A stretch of DNA of 64,000 bases from Caulobacteraceae bacterium (GCA_019748095.1 JAIEQA010000019.1:26755-90754); one strand, 5' to 3'. Shown: positions 1-12,157, counted from the stretch's first letter. The notes: generated by a model not told the origin, from the sequence alone. Program-made: numbers and translations.

Positions 1-138
1 GAAACAGACCCGCACGCCCTGGGCCGGCAGGTCGAACGGCTCACCCGCCCGCGTCGCCCCCAGCAGGTCACGATACAGTGCAACACTGGCCTCGATGGAG
101 GGTGTGGCGATGCCGATATGGTTCAGGCGACCGATCAT
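1..138 (-). CDS. mce: methylmalonyl-CoA epimerase / VOC family protein (N-terminal part; gene continues beyond window edge)
   Basis: Reverse-strand translation MIGRLNHIGIATPSIEASVALYRDLLGATRAGEPFDLPAQGVRVCF matches the start of methylmalonyl-CoA epimerases; too short for the supplied ORF track. Confidence 0.8.
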   Translation of the reverse strand, partial: MIGRLNHIGIATPSIEASVALYRDLLGATRAGEPFDLPAQGVRVCF

Positions 139-146
139 GCCTGTCG

Positions 147-1091
147 CTATGGCCCCTCGCCCGATCCCGGGCAAGCGGCACCCAGCCCCGGAGCCCGCAG
201 CGCCAGCAGGATGGATCGTCGCACCTCGGCCGACATCAGACCTGCATCGTCGAGGATGCAGCCGACCACGGTGTTCGAGTTGGGGGCCAGCAGACCGTAG
301 GGCTGGTCCAGCGCATCCAGCCGCCGCCGCGCCACCTCCAGCGCCGCCGGTGCCGCGGCGACCACCTGCGGGTCACGACTGACGAGGGTCATCTCGTGCA
401 GCGCCTCCCCCGAACTGGGGAAGTCGTAGGCGTCGTCATCATAGGGCGTGAGCCGGGCCGTCAGCCGGCCCGGTGAGTCCGTTTCGCCCGGGAACTTGCC
501 GTCCTGACTGGCCGAGAACACCATCGCCTCCCCCGCCTCGGGCACCACGAGAATGTAGGCGTGGCGCGGGAACAGCAGATAGTGCGCCAGCCATTTGGTC
601 ACCCAGACCATCGGGGCATCATCGGGGCCAAGCGCATGGGCCCCGGCATAGATTCCAGGCGGCAGGACACGGCTGTCGACCCGCCCGTTCACGGCCTGCA
701 TCCGGTCGATCATGACCTGATCCAGCAGGAAGGTGCCACCGTCCAGCGCGGTCTCGAAATGGGCCCGGATATCGGCCGGCGCGGGATCCGTCCCCAGTCT
801 GCCGCCATGAATGACGCGGAACGCTTGATCCGTCGTCGGCTGCTCGCCCGGGGTGCTGAACCACAGCACCCCCAGCTCATGAGCGGTCCGGGCCACCGGA
901 TCCTCGCCGCGAAAGGTCGACAGGCTGAGCGCCAGATTGACGACGGCGAACAGGACGACGAACCCGGCCAGCCCCTCCCCCGCGATCACGACCCATTTAC
1001 GCCAGCCGGTCAGCGGATAGCGGGCCTTGCGGACGCGCTGCTTCAGCCGGCGCGCCCTGTCCCGAACCCGGTCCGAAACGCGCCGGCTCAT
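147..1091 (-). CDS. hypothetical membrane-anchored protein (one N-terminal TM segment)
   Basis: 314-aa ORF, hydrophobic segment WVVIAGEGLAGFVVLFAVVNLAL, tightly packed between rnj and mce; no family recognised. Confidence 0.8.
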   Translation of the reverse strand: MSRRVSDRVRDRARRLKQRVRKARYPLTGWRKWVVIAGEGLAGFVVLFAVVNLALSLSTFRGEDPVARTAHELGVLWFSTPGEQPTTDQAFRVIHGGRLGTDPAPADIRAHFETALDGGTFLLDQVMIDRMQAVNGRVDSRVLPPGIYAGAHALGPDDAPMVWVTKWLAHYLLFPRHAYILVVPEAGEAMVFSASQDGKFPGETDSPGRLTARLTPYDDDAYDFPSSGEALHEMTLVSRDPQVVAAAPAALEVARRRLDALDQPYGLLAPNSNTVVGCILDDAGLMSAEVRRSILLALRAPGLGAACPGSGEGP

Positions 1092-1095
1092 GGCA

Positions 1096-2775
1096 TCAGA
1101 GCCTCAGGATGACCGTTTCAACGATCGGACGGCGATCCCAGATCTGCTGGGACGCCTTCTTCAGCACCCGTCCGACGGCGGCCTCGACCACCATGTCGTC
1201 GTCCCTGGCCTCGCCCTTCAGGCCATTGACGGCCTGTTCGACCCGCTCGGCCAGATCGTCCAAGGCGTCGCCCAGCGGCGTGACCTCATCGCCCGGCAGG
1301 CCGATGCCACGCACATCGATGTCGCTGACGATCTTGCCCCGCTTGTCCATGGCGAAACTGACGACCAGCACGCCGTTGGTCGAGGCGTGGCGACGCTCCC
1401 GCAGGGCCTCACCCTTCTCGGTCACCACCATGCCGCCGTCGACATAGAGACGACCGTTCGGCACCTCATCGATGATGGCCGCCTTGCCAGGGGCGAGGCG
1501 GACAAGGTCACCGTTCCGGGGCGTCACGGTCTCCTGCACGCCCAGATCGCGGGCGAGGGCCGCATGCTCCATCAGGTGGCGCCGCATGCCGTGGGTCGGG
1601 ATCGCGACGCGCGGCCGGGCCCAGGCGTACATCTGGCGGATCTCGTCACGGCAGGGGTGGCCCGAGACGTGGATGCCGGGGTGATCCTTCTCGGTGTAAA
1701 GGCGCACGCCCCGGTCGGCGAGCCGGTCCTGCAGGTCAGCGATGGCCAGTTCGTTGCCCGGGATGATCCGCGACGAGAACAGGCAGTGATCGCCGGCACC
1801 CAGCTTGATGAAGGGGTGCGATCCGTCGGCGATGCGCGACAGGGCCGCGCGATCCTCGCCCTGGCTGCCGGTGCACAGATACAGGATCTCGTCGGCGGGC
1901 CAGTGCCTCGCCTCATCCTCAGAGAGGATGGCGCGGCTCTCGTTGAACAGGCCGACGTGTTTGGCGGCGGCGGTGATGCGGTGCATGGACCGTCCGGCCA
2001 GGGCCACGCGCCGCCCCGCCCTGTCCGCCGCCTTGATCACGCTGACCATACGGGCGACGTTGGAGGCGAAACAGCCGACCGCGATCTTGCCCTTCTTCAG
2101 GCTGCCGATCAGCTTGATCAGGCCGTCCTGGGCCTCCAGCTCCGACCCCGCCTCGCCCTCGACGAAGACGTTGGTGGAATCGCAGACCATGGCCAGCAGG
2201 CCCTCGTCGCCCATCTTCTGGATGGCGGCAATGTCGGTGGGCTTGCCGATGACCGGGTTGGGATCCAGCTTCCAGTCGCCGGTATGGAACACCGTGCCCA
2301 GGGGCGTGGTGATCTTCAGGCCGTTCGGCTCGGCGATCGAATGGGTCATGGTGATGAAGTCGACCTGGAACGGCCCCAGGTCGACGTGCCCGCCCAGCGG
2401 CACCTCGATGATCTTGACGTCCTTCAGGATGCCCGCGTCGCGCAGCTTTTCGCGGATCAGGAAGGCGGTGAAGGGCGTGGCGTAGAGCGGAGCCTTGATC
2501 CGGCTCCACAGCCAGCCGAGGGCCCCGATGTGGTCCTCGTGCGCATGGGTCAGGACGATGCCCTTGATCGTCTCGCCTTCAAGGAAGGAGGGATCAGGCA
2601 CAATAATGTCAACGCCCGGCGTCGACTGGTCGCCGAAGGTCACGCCGACATCGACGATCATCCACTGACGGTTGTCTGCGGGGCCGTAGCCGTAGCAGTT
2701 GAGGTTCATTCCGACCTCGCCCGAGCCGCCCAGCGGCAGGAAGACGAGTTCGTCGTTCGATTTGATTTTGGTCAT
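1096..2775 (-). CDS. rnj: ribonuclease J (metallo-beta-lactamase/beta-CASP)
   Basis: Contains [16 protein letters not shown] metallo-beta-lactamase motif and beta-CASP features; 559 aa. Confidence 0.93.
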   Translation of the reverse strand: MTKIKSNDELVFLPLGGSGEVGMNLNCYGYGPADNRQWMIVDVGVTFGDQSTPGVDIIVPDPSFLEGETIKGIVLTHAHEDHIGALGWLWSRIKAPLYATPFTAFLIREKLRDAGILKDVKIIEVPLGGHVDLGPFQVDFITMTHSIAEPNGLKITTPLGTVFHTGDWKLDPNPVIGKPTDIAAIQKMGDEGLLAMVCDSTNVFVEGEAGSELEAQDGLIKLIGSLKKGKIAVGCFASNVARMVSVIKAADRAGRRVALAGRSMHRITAAAKHVGLFNESRAILSEDEARHWPADEILYLCTGSQGEDRAALSRIADGSHPFIKLGAGDHCLFSSRIIPGNELAIADLQDRLADRGVRLYTEKDHPGIHVSGHPCRDEIRQMYAWARPRVAIPTHGMRRHLMEHAALARDLGVQETVTPRNGDLVRLAPGKAAIIDEVPNGRLYVDGGMVVTEKGEALRERRHASTNGVLVVSFAMDKRGKIVSDIDVRGIGLPGDEVTPLGDALDDLAERVEQAVNGLKGEARDDDMVVEAAVGRVLKKASQQIWDRRPIVETVILRL

Positions 2776-3551
2776 GTGTCCGTCAGGTGGGTATTGCGGC
2801 GCCAGATTTCGAGTAGGCCGCGGATGGTCAGGTCCGGGTCGAACCGGTCGATGCTTTCGGTTGCGCCTTCAAAAAGGGAGGCCACGCCCCCGGTTCCGAC
2901 GACGGTCATGGGTGCGCCCCATTCGGCCTTGATCCGATGGACCATGCCTTCAATCAGGCCGACATAGCCCCAGAAGACGCCGGACTGCATATTGGACACG
3001 GTGTCCTTGCCGATCACACGCTCGGGGCGCTGGATGGCGATGCGCGGCAGCATGGCGGCCGCCTCATGCAGCGCCTGAAGGCTGAGATTGATCCCCGGGG
3101 CGATGGCCCCACCCTCAAAGGCCCCGTCTGCGGCCACGACATCGAAGGTGGTTGCGGTGCCCGAATCGATGACGATCAGATCACCGGGATAGGCCAGATG
3201 GGCCCCGATGGCGTTCACCAGCCGGTCCGCCCCTGCCTCACTGGGCTTGGTGATACGCACCGGGATTCCCAGCGCGACATTGTCACCGATGACCAGCGGT
3301 TCAACGTTCAGATAGCGCCGGGACAGGTTTTTCAGGTTGAAGATCGACTGGGGCACGACGCTGGAGATGATGCAGCCGTCCAGCGACGACAGGTCGATCC
3401 TGCGCATGGTCAGCAACTGCGTCAGCCAGACCGCATATTCGTCCGCCGTCCGGCTGGCCTCCGTCGCGGTCCGCCATTGGGCGATCCAGTTCTCGCCGTC
3501 GTGCACGGCGAACAGCGTATTGGTATTGCCCTGCTCAATGGCCAGCAGCAT
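2772..3551 (-). CDS. coaX: type III pantothenate kinase
   Basis: [41 protein letters not shown] motifs; 4-nt overlap with rnj. Confidence 0.93.
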   Translation of the reverse strand: MLLAIEQGNTNTLFAVHDGENWIAQWRTATEASRTADEYAVWLTQLLTMRRIDLSSLDGCIISSVVPQSIFNLKNLSRRYLNVEPLVIGDNVALGIPVRITKPSEAGADRLVNAIGAHLAYPGDLIVIDSGTATTFDVVAADGAFEGGAIAPGINLSLQALHEAAAMLPRIAIQRPERVIGKDTVSNMQSGVFWGYVGLIEGMVHRIKAEWGAPMTVVGTGGVASLFEGATESIDRFDPDLTIRGLLEIWRRNTHLTDT

Positions 3552-4297
3552 CAGGCAGCCTCTCCGAAGAAGACGTCACCGGCCGAGATCAGACGCAACG
3601 CGCCATCGGCGGTCCGCAGGCGCAGCGCCCCGTCCGGCGCGACCCCGTCGGCGATACCCGTCACCGTCTCATGACCCAGCCGGGCCATACAGGGGCCGTC
3701 CAGCCCTTGTGTCCGGGCCGTCCAGGCGTCGAGAACGGGCTGGAAGCCGAAGCGGTCCCAGCGATCCTGCCATACCGTGAAGGCCCCGGCCAGAACGCCG
3801 GCCGCTGCCTCGACCGGCGGCGGGTAGGCGATGTCGGGGCGCAGGTGGGCCGCCAGACTGGTCGCCGGCCGCTCGGTGCCGTCCGGCGCATGGGCCAGAT
3901 TGACCCCGATCCCGACCGCCAGCCACAGGGCCCCCGAGGCGTGAGCCCCGGACTCGATCAATATTCCGGCGGCCTTCTGGCCCCCGATCAGGACGTCGTT
4001 GGGCCATTTGATGCTGACCGAACCCGGCACGGCGAAAGCATCAAGCAGATCCGCGACGGCGAGAGCGGCGACAAAGGTCACCTGCGCCGCCTCGGCCGGC
4101 ACCTTCTGCGTCAGAAACAGCAAGGTCGAGAACAGGTTTCCGGTCTCGCTCTCCCAGTTGCGCCCCCGGCGACCCCGACCGGCGGACTGTCGCCGGGCCA
4201 CGATCCATTGGCACGCAGTCTCTCCGGCCTCGGCGCGCCGACGGGCCTCGGCGTTGGTGGAGTCGATCGCGTCGAGAATGTGGAGGGCGGGCGACAC
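3551..4297 (-). CDS. birA: biotin--[acetyl-CoA-carboxylase] ligase
   Basis: [44 protein letters not shown] motifs. Confidence 0.93.
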   Translation of the reverse strand: MSPALHILDAIDSTNAEARRRAEAGETACQWIVARRQSAGRGRRGRNWESETGNLFSTLLFLTQKVPAEAAQVTFVAALAVADLLDAFAVPGSVSIKWPNDVLIGGQKAAGILIESGAHASGALWLAVGIGVNLAHAPDGTERPATSLAAHLRPDIAYPPPVEAAAGVLAGAFTVWQDRWDRFGFQPVLDAWTARTQGLDGPCMARLGHETVTGIADGVAPDGALRLRTADGALRLISAGDVFFGEAA

Positions 4298-4301
4298 CGC
4301 C

Positions 4302-5747
4302 CTAGCCCGGTCCGAACCCGGAGGCGGCGATACGGGTCAGGGGCTCCAGCCAGGTCAGGCCGACGATCACCAGCGGGAAGGAAAAGGCTGCGCAGGCCCA
4401 GCCGATCCACTGCGCCTCGACCGGAGCCTTGTCGGTCTTCGCCACGCCTTCGGGGGCCGGATCGAACCACATCAGCTTGATGATGCGCAGATAGTAGAAG
4501 GCCGCCACGACCGAAGCCACCAGACCCGCCGCCGCCACCATCCAGTAGCCGGACGAGGCCGCCGCGCCGAAGACATAGTATTTGCCCCAGAAGCCCGAGA
4601 ACGGCGGCATCCCCAGCACCGACAGCGACAGGACCGTGATCGCGATCGCGGTGACCGGCCGATCCTGCTTCAGCCCCGCCAGATCGGCGATATTGCGGAT
4701 CGGGCGGCCGTTGCGGCTGAGCGACAGCAGGATGGCGAAAAAGCCGAGGGTGTCGATCATGTACAGGGTCATGAACAGGACCATGGCCTGCAGCCCCTGT
4801 TCGGTGCCGGCCGCGATGGCCAGCAGGGCGTATCCGATGTTGGCGATGGAGGAATAGGCCAGCAGGCGCTGGATGTCCTTCTGCACCAGACCGCCCCAGG
4901 CCCCGACCACGAAACTGGCCAGAGCAATCAGGATCAGCACCTGGGCCCACTGGTCATGGGCCTGAAGGAAACCCTCCGACAGGGCCCGGCCGAACAGCAC
5001 CATGGCCGCCATCTTGGGGGCCGTGGTGAAGAAGGCCACGACGGGCGTGGGTGCCCCCTCATAGACATCGGGCGTCCACATGTGGAACGGGGCGGCAGAG
5101 ACCTTGAACGCCAGACCACAGATCAGGAACACAAGGCCGAAGATCAGGCCCGGTCCCGGATTGGCCGTCGCATAGGCGGCGATATCCTCGAACCGCATGG
5201 ATCCCGAGAAACCGTAGATCAGGCTTGAGCCGTACAGCAGCAGGCCGGACGACAGGGCCCCCAGCACGAAATACTTCAGCCCGGCTTCCGAGGCCTTCAG
5301 GTCATCGCGGTGATAGGCGGCGAGGACATAGAGGGCCAGCGAGTGCAGCTCGACCCCGACATAGAGGGAGATCAGGTCGCCCGAGGACACCATCATCCCC
5401 ATGCCGACAGCGGCCAGCACGATCAGGATGGGATATTCGAACCGGGCAATGCCGTTCCGCTGCATCCAGCCCCCGCCGAGAATGACGGCCACGGCCGAGG
5501 CGAGGTAGATGGCAACCTTGGCATAGAGCGCCAGCGGATCGGCAACATAGGCCCCGTTGAAGGCGGTGCCCAGCGGTCCGGTCGCGGCGACCGCCGCCGC
5601 TCCGATCAGCAGGGCCACGGACAGGATGGAGATCAACCGCGCGGACTTCTCACCGATAAAGGCCCCGAGCAGCAGCAGCACGAGGGCCCCGATCGCGAGC
5701 GACAGCTCCGAGGCGGCGAGGTTCAGGGCATAGGACAGGTCAGGCAT
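4302..5747 (-). CDS. nuoN: NADH-quinone oxidoreductase subunit N
   Basis: Multi-TM antiporter-like protein with YSSIANIGYALLA and FKVSAAPFHMWTPDVYEGAPTPV; distal nuo position. Confidence 0.95.
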   Translation of the reverse strand: MPDLSYALNLAASELSLAIGALVLLLLGAFIGEKSARLISILSVALLIGAAAVAATGPLGTAFNGAYVADPLALYAKVAIYLASAVAVILGGGWMQRNGIARFEYPILIVLAAVGMGMMVSSGDLISLYVGVELHSLALYVLAAYHRDDLKASEAGLKYFVLGALSSGLLLYGSSLIYGFSGSMRFEDIAAYATANPGPGLIFGLVFLICGLAFKVSAAPFHMWTPDVYEGAPTPVVAFFTTAPKMAAMVLFGRALSEGFLQAHDQWAQVLILIALASFVVGAWGGLVQKDIQRLLAYSSIANIGYALLAIAAGTEQGLQAMVLFMTLYMIDTLGFFAILLSLSRNGRPIRNIADLAGLKQDRPVTAIAITVLSLSVLGMPPFSGFWGKYYVFGAAASSGYWMVAAAGLVASVVAAFYYLRIIKLMWFDPAPEGVAKTDKAPVEAQWIGWACAAFSFPLVIVGLTWLEPLTRIAASGFGPG

Positions 5748-5753
5748 GGTCTC

Positions 5754-7241
5754 TCACCCGCCGGTCGCGAGGCGCCAGGCGCCGATGACGGCGTCGACGG
5801 AAGGGGCGGTATAATCCAGCACAAGGCCAGGCTGAACGCCCAGCCAGATCGTGCCGACGATCAGCGGGACGAAGATCACCAGTTCGCGCAGGTCGATGTC
5901 CTTGATGGTCGCCAGCGCCGGATTGGTGATCTCGCCGAACATGACGTTGCGATACAAGGTCAGGGCATAGACCGCCGACAGGACGATCCCGGTGGCGGCC
6001 ACGAACGCCGCCCAGGTCGAGGCCTGGTAGACGCCTGTCAGGGTCAGCATCTCGCCGATGAAGCCCGAGGTGCCCGGCAGGCCGACATTGGCCATGGTGA
6101 ACATCAGGAAGATGGCGGCGTACCAGGGCATCCTGTTGGTCAACCCGCCATAGAAGGCGATCTCGCGGGTGTGCATCCGGTCATAGACGACGCCGACGCA
6201 GAGGAAGAGCGCGCCCGAGATCAGGCCGTGGCTCAGCATCTGGAAGATCGCCCCCTGCATCCCCTGGGCGTTGCCGGCGAAGATGCCCATGGTCACGAAA
6301 CCCATGTGGGCCACGGAGGAATAGGCGATCAGCTTCTTGATATCGGTCTGACGGAAGGCGACCAGCGAGGTATAGACAATGGCGATCACCGACAGGGTGA
6401 AGACCAGCGGCCGGTACAGAACCGAAGCATCCGGGAACATCGGCACATTGAACAGGATGAAGCCGTAGCCCCCCAGCTTCAGCAGGATGCCGGCCAGGAT
6501 GACCGACCCCGCCGTCGGGGCCTGGACGTGGGCATCCGGTAGCCAGGTGTGGACCGGCCACATCGGCATCTTGACCGCGAAGGAGGCGAAGAAGGCCAGC
6601 CACAGGATCGACTGGGCCTGCGGACCGAAAGCATACTCCTTCAGCGCCGGGATCGACGTGGTGCCCGCCTCATTGGCCATCCACAGCATGGCCAGCAGCA
6701 TCAGGACGGACCCCAGCAGGGTGTAGAGGAAGAACTTGTAGGCGGCGTAGATCCGGTTCGCTCCGCCCCACACCCCGATGATGATGAACATCGGCACCAG
6801 AGTGCCCTCGAAGAAGATGTAGAACAGGAACAGGTCCAGCGAGGTGAAGACCCCGATGACCAGGGTTTCCAGTACCAGGAAGGCGATCATATAGTCGGAG
6901 ACGCGCGTCTCGATCGTCTTCCAGCTGGCCAGGATGCAGATCGGCATCAGGAAGGCGGTCAGCAGGACGAACAGGATCGACACCCCGTCGACGCCCAGAT
7001 GGTAACTGGCCCCGGCGAACCAGGCGAAATTCTCGACGAACTGATAGGCCGGGTTCGAACTGTCGAACGTCAGCACCAGCACGGTCGCAACCGCCAGTGT
7101 CAGCAGGGTGGTGATCAACGCGCCCCAGCGGGCGATGCCGTCCTGCCCGGACGGCGAAAGCAGACGCCCCAGCAGGATCAGACCCGCCCCGACCAGAGGC
7201 AGGAAGGTCACGACGCTCAGGATATAGGGGATCGCACCCAT
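5754..7241 (-). CDS. nuoM: NADH-quinone oxidoreductase subunit M
   Basis: [50 protein letters not shown]. Confidence 0.96.
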   Translation of the reverse strand: MGAIPYILSVVTFLPLVGAGLILLGRLLSPSGQDGIARWGALITTLLTLAVATVLVLTFDSSNPAYQFVENFAWFAGASYHLGVDGVSILFVLLTAFLMPICILASWKTIETRVSDYMIAFLVLETLVIGVFTSLDLFLFYIFFEGTLVPMFIIIGVWGGANRIYAAYKFFLYTLLGSVLMLLAMLWMANEAGTTSIPALKEYAFGPQAQSILWLAFFASFAVKMPMWPVHTWLPDAHVQAPTAGSVILAGILLKLGGYGFILFNVPMFPDASVLYRPLVFTLSVIAIVYTSLVAFRQTDIKKLIAYSSVAHMGFVTMGIFAGNAQGMQGAIFQMLSHGLISGALFLCVGVVYDRMHTREIAFYGGLTNRMPWYAAIFLMFTMANVGLPGTSGFIGEMLTLTGVYQASTWAAFVAATGIVLSAVYALTLYRNVMFGEITNPALATIKDIDLRELVIFVPLIVGTIWLGVQPGLVLDYTAPSVDAVIGAWRLATGG

Positions 7242-7242
7242 C

Positions 7243-9315
7243 TTATGCGCCCCAGGCGTAGATGGCGAAGGCGAGCAGCACGGCCACGCCGAGCAGCATC
7301 ACGAACGCATAGTGATACAGATAGCCGGACTGCAGCTTCGCCAGCCGAGCCGCCGATTTCAGCGACGCCCAGGCCGCGCCGTTCGGGCCAAGCCCGTCGA
7401 TGATCTTCACATCGCCGACCTTCCAGAACAGGTCGCCCAGCGCACGGACACCCTTGACGAAGACGACGTCGTAGAGCTCGTCGAAATACCATTTGTTGTA
7501 GAGGAAGCTCCACAGCGGCCCGCGTTTGTCGGCCATCCGCTTCGCCAGTCCCTCACGCAGGACGTAGTAGTAGGCGGCGATCGCAGCCCCCAGCAGGGTG
7601 ACCACCAGAGGCGACCACTTCACCCATTTCGGCACTTCATGGCTGTCATGCAGGACGTGATTGCCGGCCGCGTTGAAGATCGCACCGCGCCAGAAATCGG
7701 TCTCGTAATAGCCGATGAAATGCGGCGCGAACACAAACCCGGCGGCGACCGCACCGATCGACAGCAGGATCAGCGGCACCAGCATGACCCACGGGCTCTC
7801 ATGCGGCTTCAGCGGGCCGTGATGTCCGTGTCCGTGGTCGTCATGGACGTGATCGCCATGGGCATGATCGTCGTGGGTGTCATGGGGGTGGTCGTCATGG
7901 GCGTGGGCGTGGTCGTCTTCCTTCCACGCCGGCTTGTTGTGGAAGGTCATGAAGATCAGCCGCCACGAATAGTAGCTGGTCAGGGCCGCCGCGAAGAGGC
8001 CGACCACGAAGGCGAAATAGCCTGCAGCCGAGTGGCCGGTGGTGGCCGCCGCATAGGCGCTCTCGATGATCGAATCCTTGGAATAGAAGCCGGCGAAGCC
8101 GCCGATTTCCGGAATGCCCAGGCCGGTGATGGCGATCGTGCCGATCATCATGACCGCATAGGTGACCGGCAGCAGCTTCCACAGCCCGCCCATCTTCCGC
8201 ATGTCCTGCTCGTGATGCATGCCGTGGATCACCGAACCGGCCCCCAGGAACAGCAGGGCCTTGAAGAAGGCGTGGGTGAACAGGTGGAACATGGCGGATT
8301 CGTAGACGCCGACGCCCGCCGCAAAGAACATGTAGCCCAGCTGCGAACAGGTCGAATAGGCGATGACCCGCTTGATGTCGTTCTGCATCAGGCCGACCGT
8401 CGCGGCATACAGGGCCGTGACCGCACCGACGATGGCGATGATCAGCGAGGCCGTCGGGGCGTACTCGTAGATCGGCGACAGCAGGCAGACCATGTAGACG
8501 CCGGCGGTGACCATGGTCGCGGCGTGGATCAGGGCGGACACTGGCGTCGGGCCCTCCATGGCGTCGGGCAGCCAGGTGTGCAGGAAAAACTGGGCCGACT
8601 TGCCCATGGCGCCGATGAACAGCAGCACCCCGGCCAGATCCAGCGCCGACCAGGTGTGTCCGAGGAACGCCCACCCCTGCCCCTGCTGCGCCGCGATCAG
8701 CGGGAACAGTTCGGCGAACTCGATGGTGCCGAACATCCAGAAGACGGTGATGATGCCGAGCGCGAAGCCGAAGTCGCCGACGCGGTTGACGACGAAAGCC
8801 TTGATGGCGGCAGCACTGGCCGTGGACTTCTTGAACCAGAATCCGATCAGCAGATAGGAGGCCAGGCCCACCCCTTCCCAGCCGAAGAACAGCTGCATGA
8901 AGTCGGCGGCGGTGACCAGCGCCAGCATGGCGAAGGTGAACAGCGACAGATAGGCGAAGAAGCGCGGCTTCGAGTCGTCCTCGGCCATGTATCCCCAGGA
9001 ATACAGGTGCACGAGCGAGGACACGCTGGTGACGACCACCAGCATGACCGCCGACAGGGCGTCGATGCGGATCGACCAGCTGGACTGGAAATCGCCGACA
9101 TTGATGAACGGCGCGACGGTGACGGTGAAGGGCTCAAGCTGGCCCCAGGTCCACTGGCCAAACACGATCCAGGCGACCACGCACGAGAAGAAGAGCAGAC
9201 CGGTGGTTATAGCCTGGGACGGAATGTTGCCGATGCGGCGGCCGAAGAAGCCGGCGACGGCGGCACCAAGCAGCGGGGCGAAAACCCCCAGGGTGACAAG
9301 CAGTTCGAGAGTCAC
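7243..9315 (-). CDS. nuoL: NADH-quinone oxidoreductase subunit L
   Basis: [46 protein letters not shown]; contains a His/Asp-rich insertion. Confidence 0.96.
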   Translation of the reverse strand: MTLELLVTLGVFAPLLGAAVAGFFGRRIGNIPSQAITTGLLFFSCVVAWIVFGQWTWGQLEPFTVTVAPFINVGDFQSSWSIRIDALSAVMLVVVTSVSSLVHLYSWGYMAEDDSKPRFFAYLSLFTFAMLALVTAADFMQLFFGWEGVGLASYLLIGFWFKKSTASAAAIKAFVVNRVGDFGFALGIITVFWMFGTIEFAELFPLIAAQQGQGWAFLGHTWSALDLAGVLLFIGAMGKSAQFFLHTWLPDAMEGPTPVSALIHAATMVTAGVYMVCLLSPIYEYAPTASLIIAIVGAVTALYAATVGLMQNDIKRVIAYSTCSQLGYMFFAAGVGVYESAMFHLFTHAFFKALLFLGAGSVIHGMHHEQDMRKMGGLWKLLPVTYAVMMIGTIAITGLGIPEIGGFAGFYSKDSIIESAYAAATTGHSAAGYFAFVVGLFAAALTSYYSWRLIFMTFHNKPAWKEDDHAHAHDDHPHDTHDDHAHGDHVHDDHGHGHHGPLKPHESPWVMLVPLILLSIGAVAAGFVFAPHFIGYYETDFWRGAIFNAAGNHVLHDSHEVPKWVKWSPLVVTLLGAAIAAYYYVLREGLAKRMADKRGPLWSFLYNKWYFDELYDVVFVKGVRALGDLFWKVGDVKIIDGLGPNGAAWASLKSAARLAKLQSGYLYHYAFVMLLGVAVLLAFAIYAWGA

Positions 9316-9317
9316 GA

Positions 9318-9626
9318 TCAGCCCTTCATCACGCTGGCGTCGTCAACCGCGATGTCGCCGCGGTTGCGGAAGAAGGTCACCAGAATGGCGAGGCCGACGG
9401 CGGCCTCGGCTGCCGCCACGGTCAGGATGAACATGGCCATGATCTGCCCCGACACATCGTTCAGATAGGCGGAGAAGGCGACGAAGTTGATGTTCACGGC
9501 CAGCAGGATCAGCTCGACCGACATCAGGATGATGATGACGTTCTTGCGGTTCACGAAGATGCCGAAAACCCCGATGGTGAACAGCATCGCGCCCACCGCC
9601 AGATAGTGCTGCAGGGTGACGTCCAT
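9318..9626 (-). CDS. nuoK: NADH-quinone oxidoreductase subunit K
   Basis: 102 aa, [34 protein letters not shown]. Confidence 0.96.
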   Translation of the reverse strand: MDVTLQHYLAVGAMLFTIGVFGIFVNRKNVIIILMSVELILLAVNINFVAFSAYLNDVSGQIMAMFILTVAAAEAAVGLAILVTFFRNRGDIAVDDASVMKG

Positions 9627-10252
9627 CAGCGCAGTTCCTTGCCGGTGACGCCGACGCCGGTTGCGACGCCCTTGATCTCGACCGAGGTCTTGCGGTCACG
9701 ATTGGTCTGGGCCCCCGGGTCCTGACGGCGCACGGACGGCCGCTTGCGCAGGGTCAGGATGATCGCGCCGATCATGGCGATCAGAAGCACGATTCCCGAG
9801 GCCTGGAAGATGTAGACGTAGTCGGTGTAGAGGACCCGCCCGATCGCCTCGACATTGGAGGTCTCGGCCGTGGCCACGGCGGGCGCGACGGCATCGGCTG
9901 CGGCCCCACCCTGGACCACCACGATCGAGATCATGATCATCTCCGCCAGCAGGATCCCCGCGACGATCGCCGCCAGAGGCAGATAGGTGGCATAGCCCTC
10001 GCGAAGGCGCACGAAGTCGACGTCCAGCATCATGACGACGAACAGGAACAGCACCGCCACCGCGCCGACGTAGACGACCACCAGAAGCATGGCGAGGAAC
10101 TCGGCCCCGAGCAGGACGAAGAGTCCCGCCGAGGAGAAGAAGGCCAGAATGAGCCAAAGGACGCTGTGCACAGGGTTGCGCGCGGTCACGACCAGCAGGC
10201 CTGACGCGACGGCCACCGCCGAGAGCAGATAGAAGGCTATGCCTTGCAGCAT
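9626..10252 (-). CDS. nuoJ: NADH-quinone oxidoreductase subunit J
   Basis: [39 protein letters not shown]; start trimmed from the 10375 ORF start to the conserved Met. Confidence 0.93.
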   Translation of the reverse strand: MLQGIAFYLLSAVAVASGLLVVTARNPVHSVLWLILAFFSSAGLFVLLGAEFLAMLLVVVYVGAVAVLFLFVVMMLDVDFVRLREGYATYLPLAAIVAGILLAEMIMISIVVVQGGAAADAVAPAVATAETSNVEAIGRVLYTDYVYIFQASGIVLLIAMIGAIILTLRKRPSVRRQDPGAQTNRDRKTSVEIKGVATGVGVTGKELR

Positions 10253-10277
10253 GGGAGGCTTTCGCCCTTTCCGAAAT

Positions 10278-10299
10278 GGTGCGGCGCAATCGCCGCACC
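10278..10299. other. perfect 9-bp hairpin (GGTGCGGCG-CAAT-CGCCGCACC) in the nuoI-nuoJ spacer
   Basis: Read directly from sequence; lies in the ~120-bp spacer inside an otherwise tightly packed operon. Confidence 0.7.
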
Positions 10300-10371
10300 T
10301 CTTAGACAGCGTTCGCTCCAAAATGAAGCGACCAATTCCACTTCCCTCCCCCGAACGGAGAGGACCGGGCG

Positions 10372-10863
10372 TCACCGATACGGCGCGTCCAGCTCCAGAT
10401 TCTTCGCAATCAGTCTTTCCCAGCGGTCGCCGTTATCCAGCAGCCTCTGCTTGTCGTAGTAGAGTTCCTCGCGCGTCTCCGTCGCGAACTCATAGTTCGG
10501 GCCCTCGACGATCGCGTCCACCGGACAGGCCTCCTGGCACAGGCCGCAATAGATGCATTTGACCATATCGATGTCGTAGCGGGTCGTGCGACGGCTGCCG
10601 TCGCTGCGCGGCTCTGATTCGATCGTGATCGCCTGGGCCGGACAGATGGCCTCGCACAGCTTGCAGGCGATGCAGCGTTCCTCGCCATTGGCATAGCGGC
10701 GCAGGGCATGCTCGCCCCGGAACCGCGGCGACTGGGGATTGCGCTCGAACGGATAGTTGACCGTGTGTTTGGGCCGGAAGAATTCGCGCATGGTCAGGCC
10801 GAACGCGCCGACCAGATCGATCAGCATCGCGCCCTTCGCGGCCTGGGCGATACGGGTGATCAT
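10372..10863 (-). CDS. nuoI: NADH-quinone oxidoreductase subunit I (2x[4Fe-4S])
   Basis: [16 protein letters not shown] and [16 protein letters not shown] ferredoxin motifs; start trimmed to [11 protein letters not shown]. Confidence 0.95.
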   Translation of the reverse strand: MITRIAQAAKGAMLIDLVGAFGLTMREFFRPKHTVNYPFERNPQSPRFRGEHALRRYANGEERCIACKLCEAICPAQAITIESEPRSDGSRRTTRYDIDMVKCIYCGLCQEACPVDAIVEGPNYEFATETREELYYDKQRLLDNGDRWERLIAKNLELDAPYR

Positions 10864-11081
10864 CGAATGGGGTCTCCGGGACGGCGGCAGTCGCGGCGAT
10901 AGCGATCCGTGTCGGTTTTGATGATGGCGCACAGACGCTGGCGTTCGGCCTCGCGGCGTTCGATGTTCTCCTGTCGCCGCTCCCACTGGACCGGAGAGGC
11001 GGGATCGGCCTCCCACGGCTGGGGGAAGGTGCAGGCGGCGAGCCCGAGGGCGGTCAGGGAGAGGGCGATCGTCCGGATCAT
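10860..11081 (-). CDS. small lipoprotein between nuoH and nuoI
   Basis: [24 protein letters not shown]... has a lipobox (LAAC); 73 aa; 4-nt overlaps with nuoH stop and nuoI start. Confidence 0.75.
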   Translation of the reverse strand: MIRTIALSLTALGLAACTFPQPWEADPASPVQWERRQENIERREAERQRLCAIIKTDTDRYRRDCRRPGDPIR

Positions 11082-12154
11082 GATCCCACCGCGAAGACAC
11101 GCCAGGCCGACACGATCACCACCGCCACCAGCGATGTCGGCAGGAAGATCTTCCAGCCCAGCCGCATCAGCTGATCGTAGCGATACCGGGGCACGAAGGT
11201 CTTCACCATGGCGAACATGAAGAACCAGAAGACGATCTTGACGAAGAAAACGAGGAACAGGAACAGGTTGGCCAGGATCACCGGCCAGGTATCGAGCCCG
11301 ATCAGGTCGGTGTCGAACCCGGGGTTCCAGCCGCCGAAGAACAGCAGGCTGATCATGGCGCACATGAAGATGATGTTCACGTACTCGCCCATCATGAACA
11401 GCAGATAGGGCGTCGAGGAATACTCGACCTGGTAGCCGGCGACGAGTTCCGACTCGGCCTCTGGCAGATCGAACGGCGGGCGGTTGGTCTCGGCCAGGGC
11501 CGAGATGAAGAACATGATCGCCATTGGGAACATCACGATCACCGTCGGCCAGGTGTCTGCCCCGCCACCGAAGGCGAACCAGTTCCAGATCCAGCCTTCC
11601 TGGGCGGTCACGATGGCCGTCAGGTTCATGGTCCCGGCCAGCAGGATCACATTGATGATGATCAGACCGATGGAGACCTCATAGGACACCATCTGCGCCG
11701 CCGACCGCAGCGATCCGAGGAAGGGATATTTCGAGTTGGAGGCCCAGCCTCCCATGATGATGCCGTAGACGCCCAGCGAGCTGATCGCGAAGACGTACAG
11801 GATCCCGACGTTCAGGTCGGAGATGACCCAGCCCGGCGCGAACGGCATCACCGCCCACGTCGCGAAGGCGAACATCACTGTCAGGATGGGGGCCAGCAGG
11901 AAGACGAACTTGTCCGCACCGGCCGGGACCACAATCTCCTTCAGGACGAACTTGATCATGTCGGCGAAGGACTGAAGCAGGCCGAACGGACCCACCACAT
12001 TGGGGCCCTTGCGCATCATTACCGCTGCCCAGATCTTGCGGTCGGCCAGCAGCAGGAAGGCCACGGCCAGCAGGATGCCGACGGTGACCAGCAAGACGGC
12101 ACCGGTGGTTGCCAGGGTCCAGCCGACAGGGGTGGTCCAGAAACTCTCGGTCAT
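11078..12154 (-). CDS. nuoH: NADH-quinone oxidoreductase subunit H
   Basis: [52 protein letters not shown]. Confidence 0.96.
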   Translation of the reverse strand: MTESFWTTPVGWTLATTGAVLLVTVGILLAVAFLLLADRKIWAAVMMRKGPNVVGPFGLLQSFADMIKFVLKEIVVPAGADKFVFLLAPILTVMFAFATWAVMPFAPGWVISDLNVGILYVFAISSLGVYGIIMGGWASNSKYPFLGSLRSAAQMVSYEVSIGLIIINVILLAGTMNLTAIVTAQEGWIWNWFAFGGGADTWPTVIVMFPMAIMFFISALAETNRPPFDLPEAESELVAGYQVEYSSTPYLLFMMGEYVNIIFMCAMISLLFFGGWNPGFDTDLIGLDTWPVILANLFLFLVFFVKIVFWFFMFAMVKTFVPRYRYDQLMRLGWKIFLPTSLVAVVIVSAWRVFAVGS

Positions 12155-12157
12155 CGG

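Noticed and set aside
1027-2967. 646-aa plus-strand ORF antisense to rnj
   Set aside because: Shadow ORF with no recognisable domain; rnj is unambiguous on the other strand.
7312-9468. 718-aa plus-strand ORF antisense to nuoL
   Set aside because: Shadow ORF; low-complexity Gln/His/Arg/Asp composition typical of the opposite strand of a hydrophobic protein gene.
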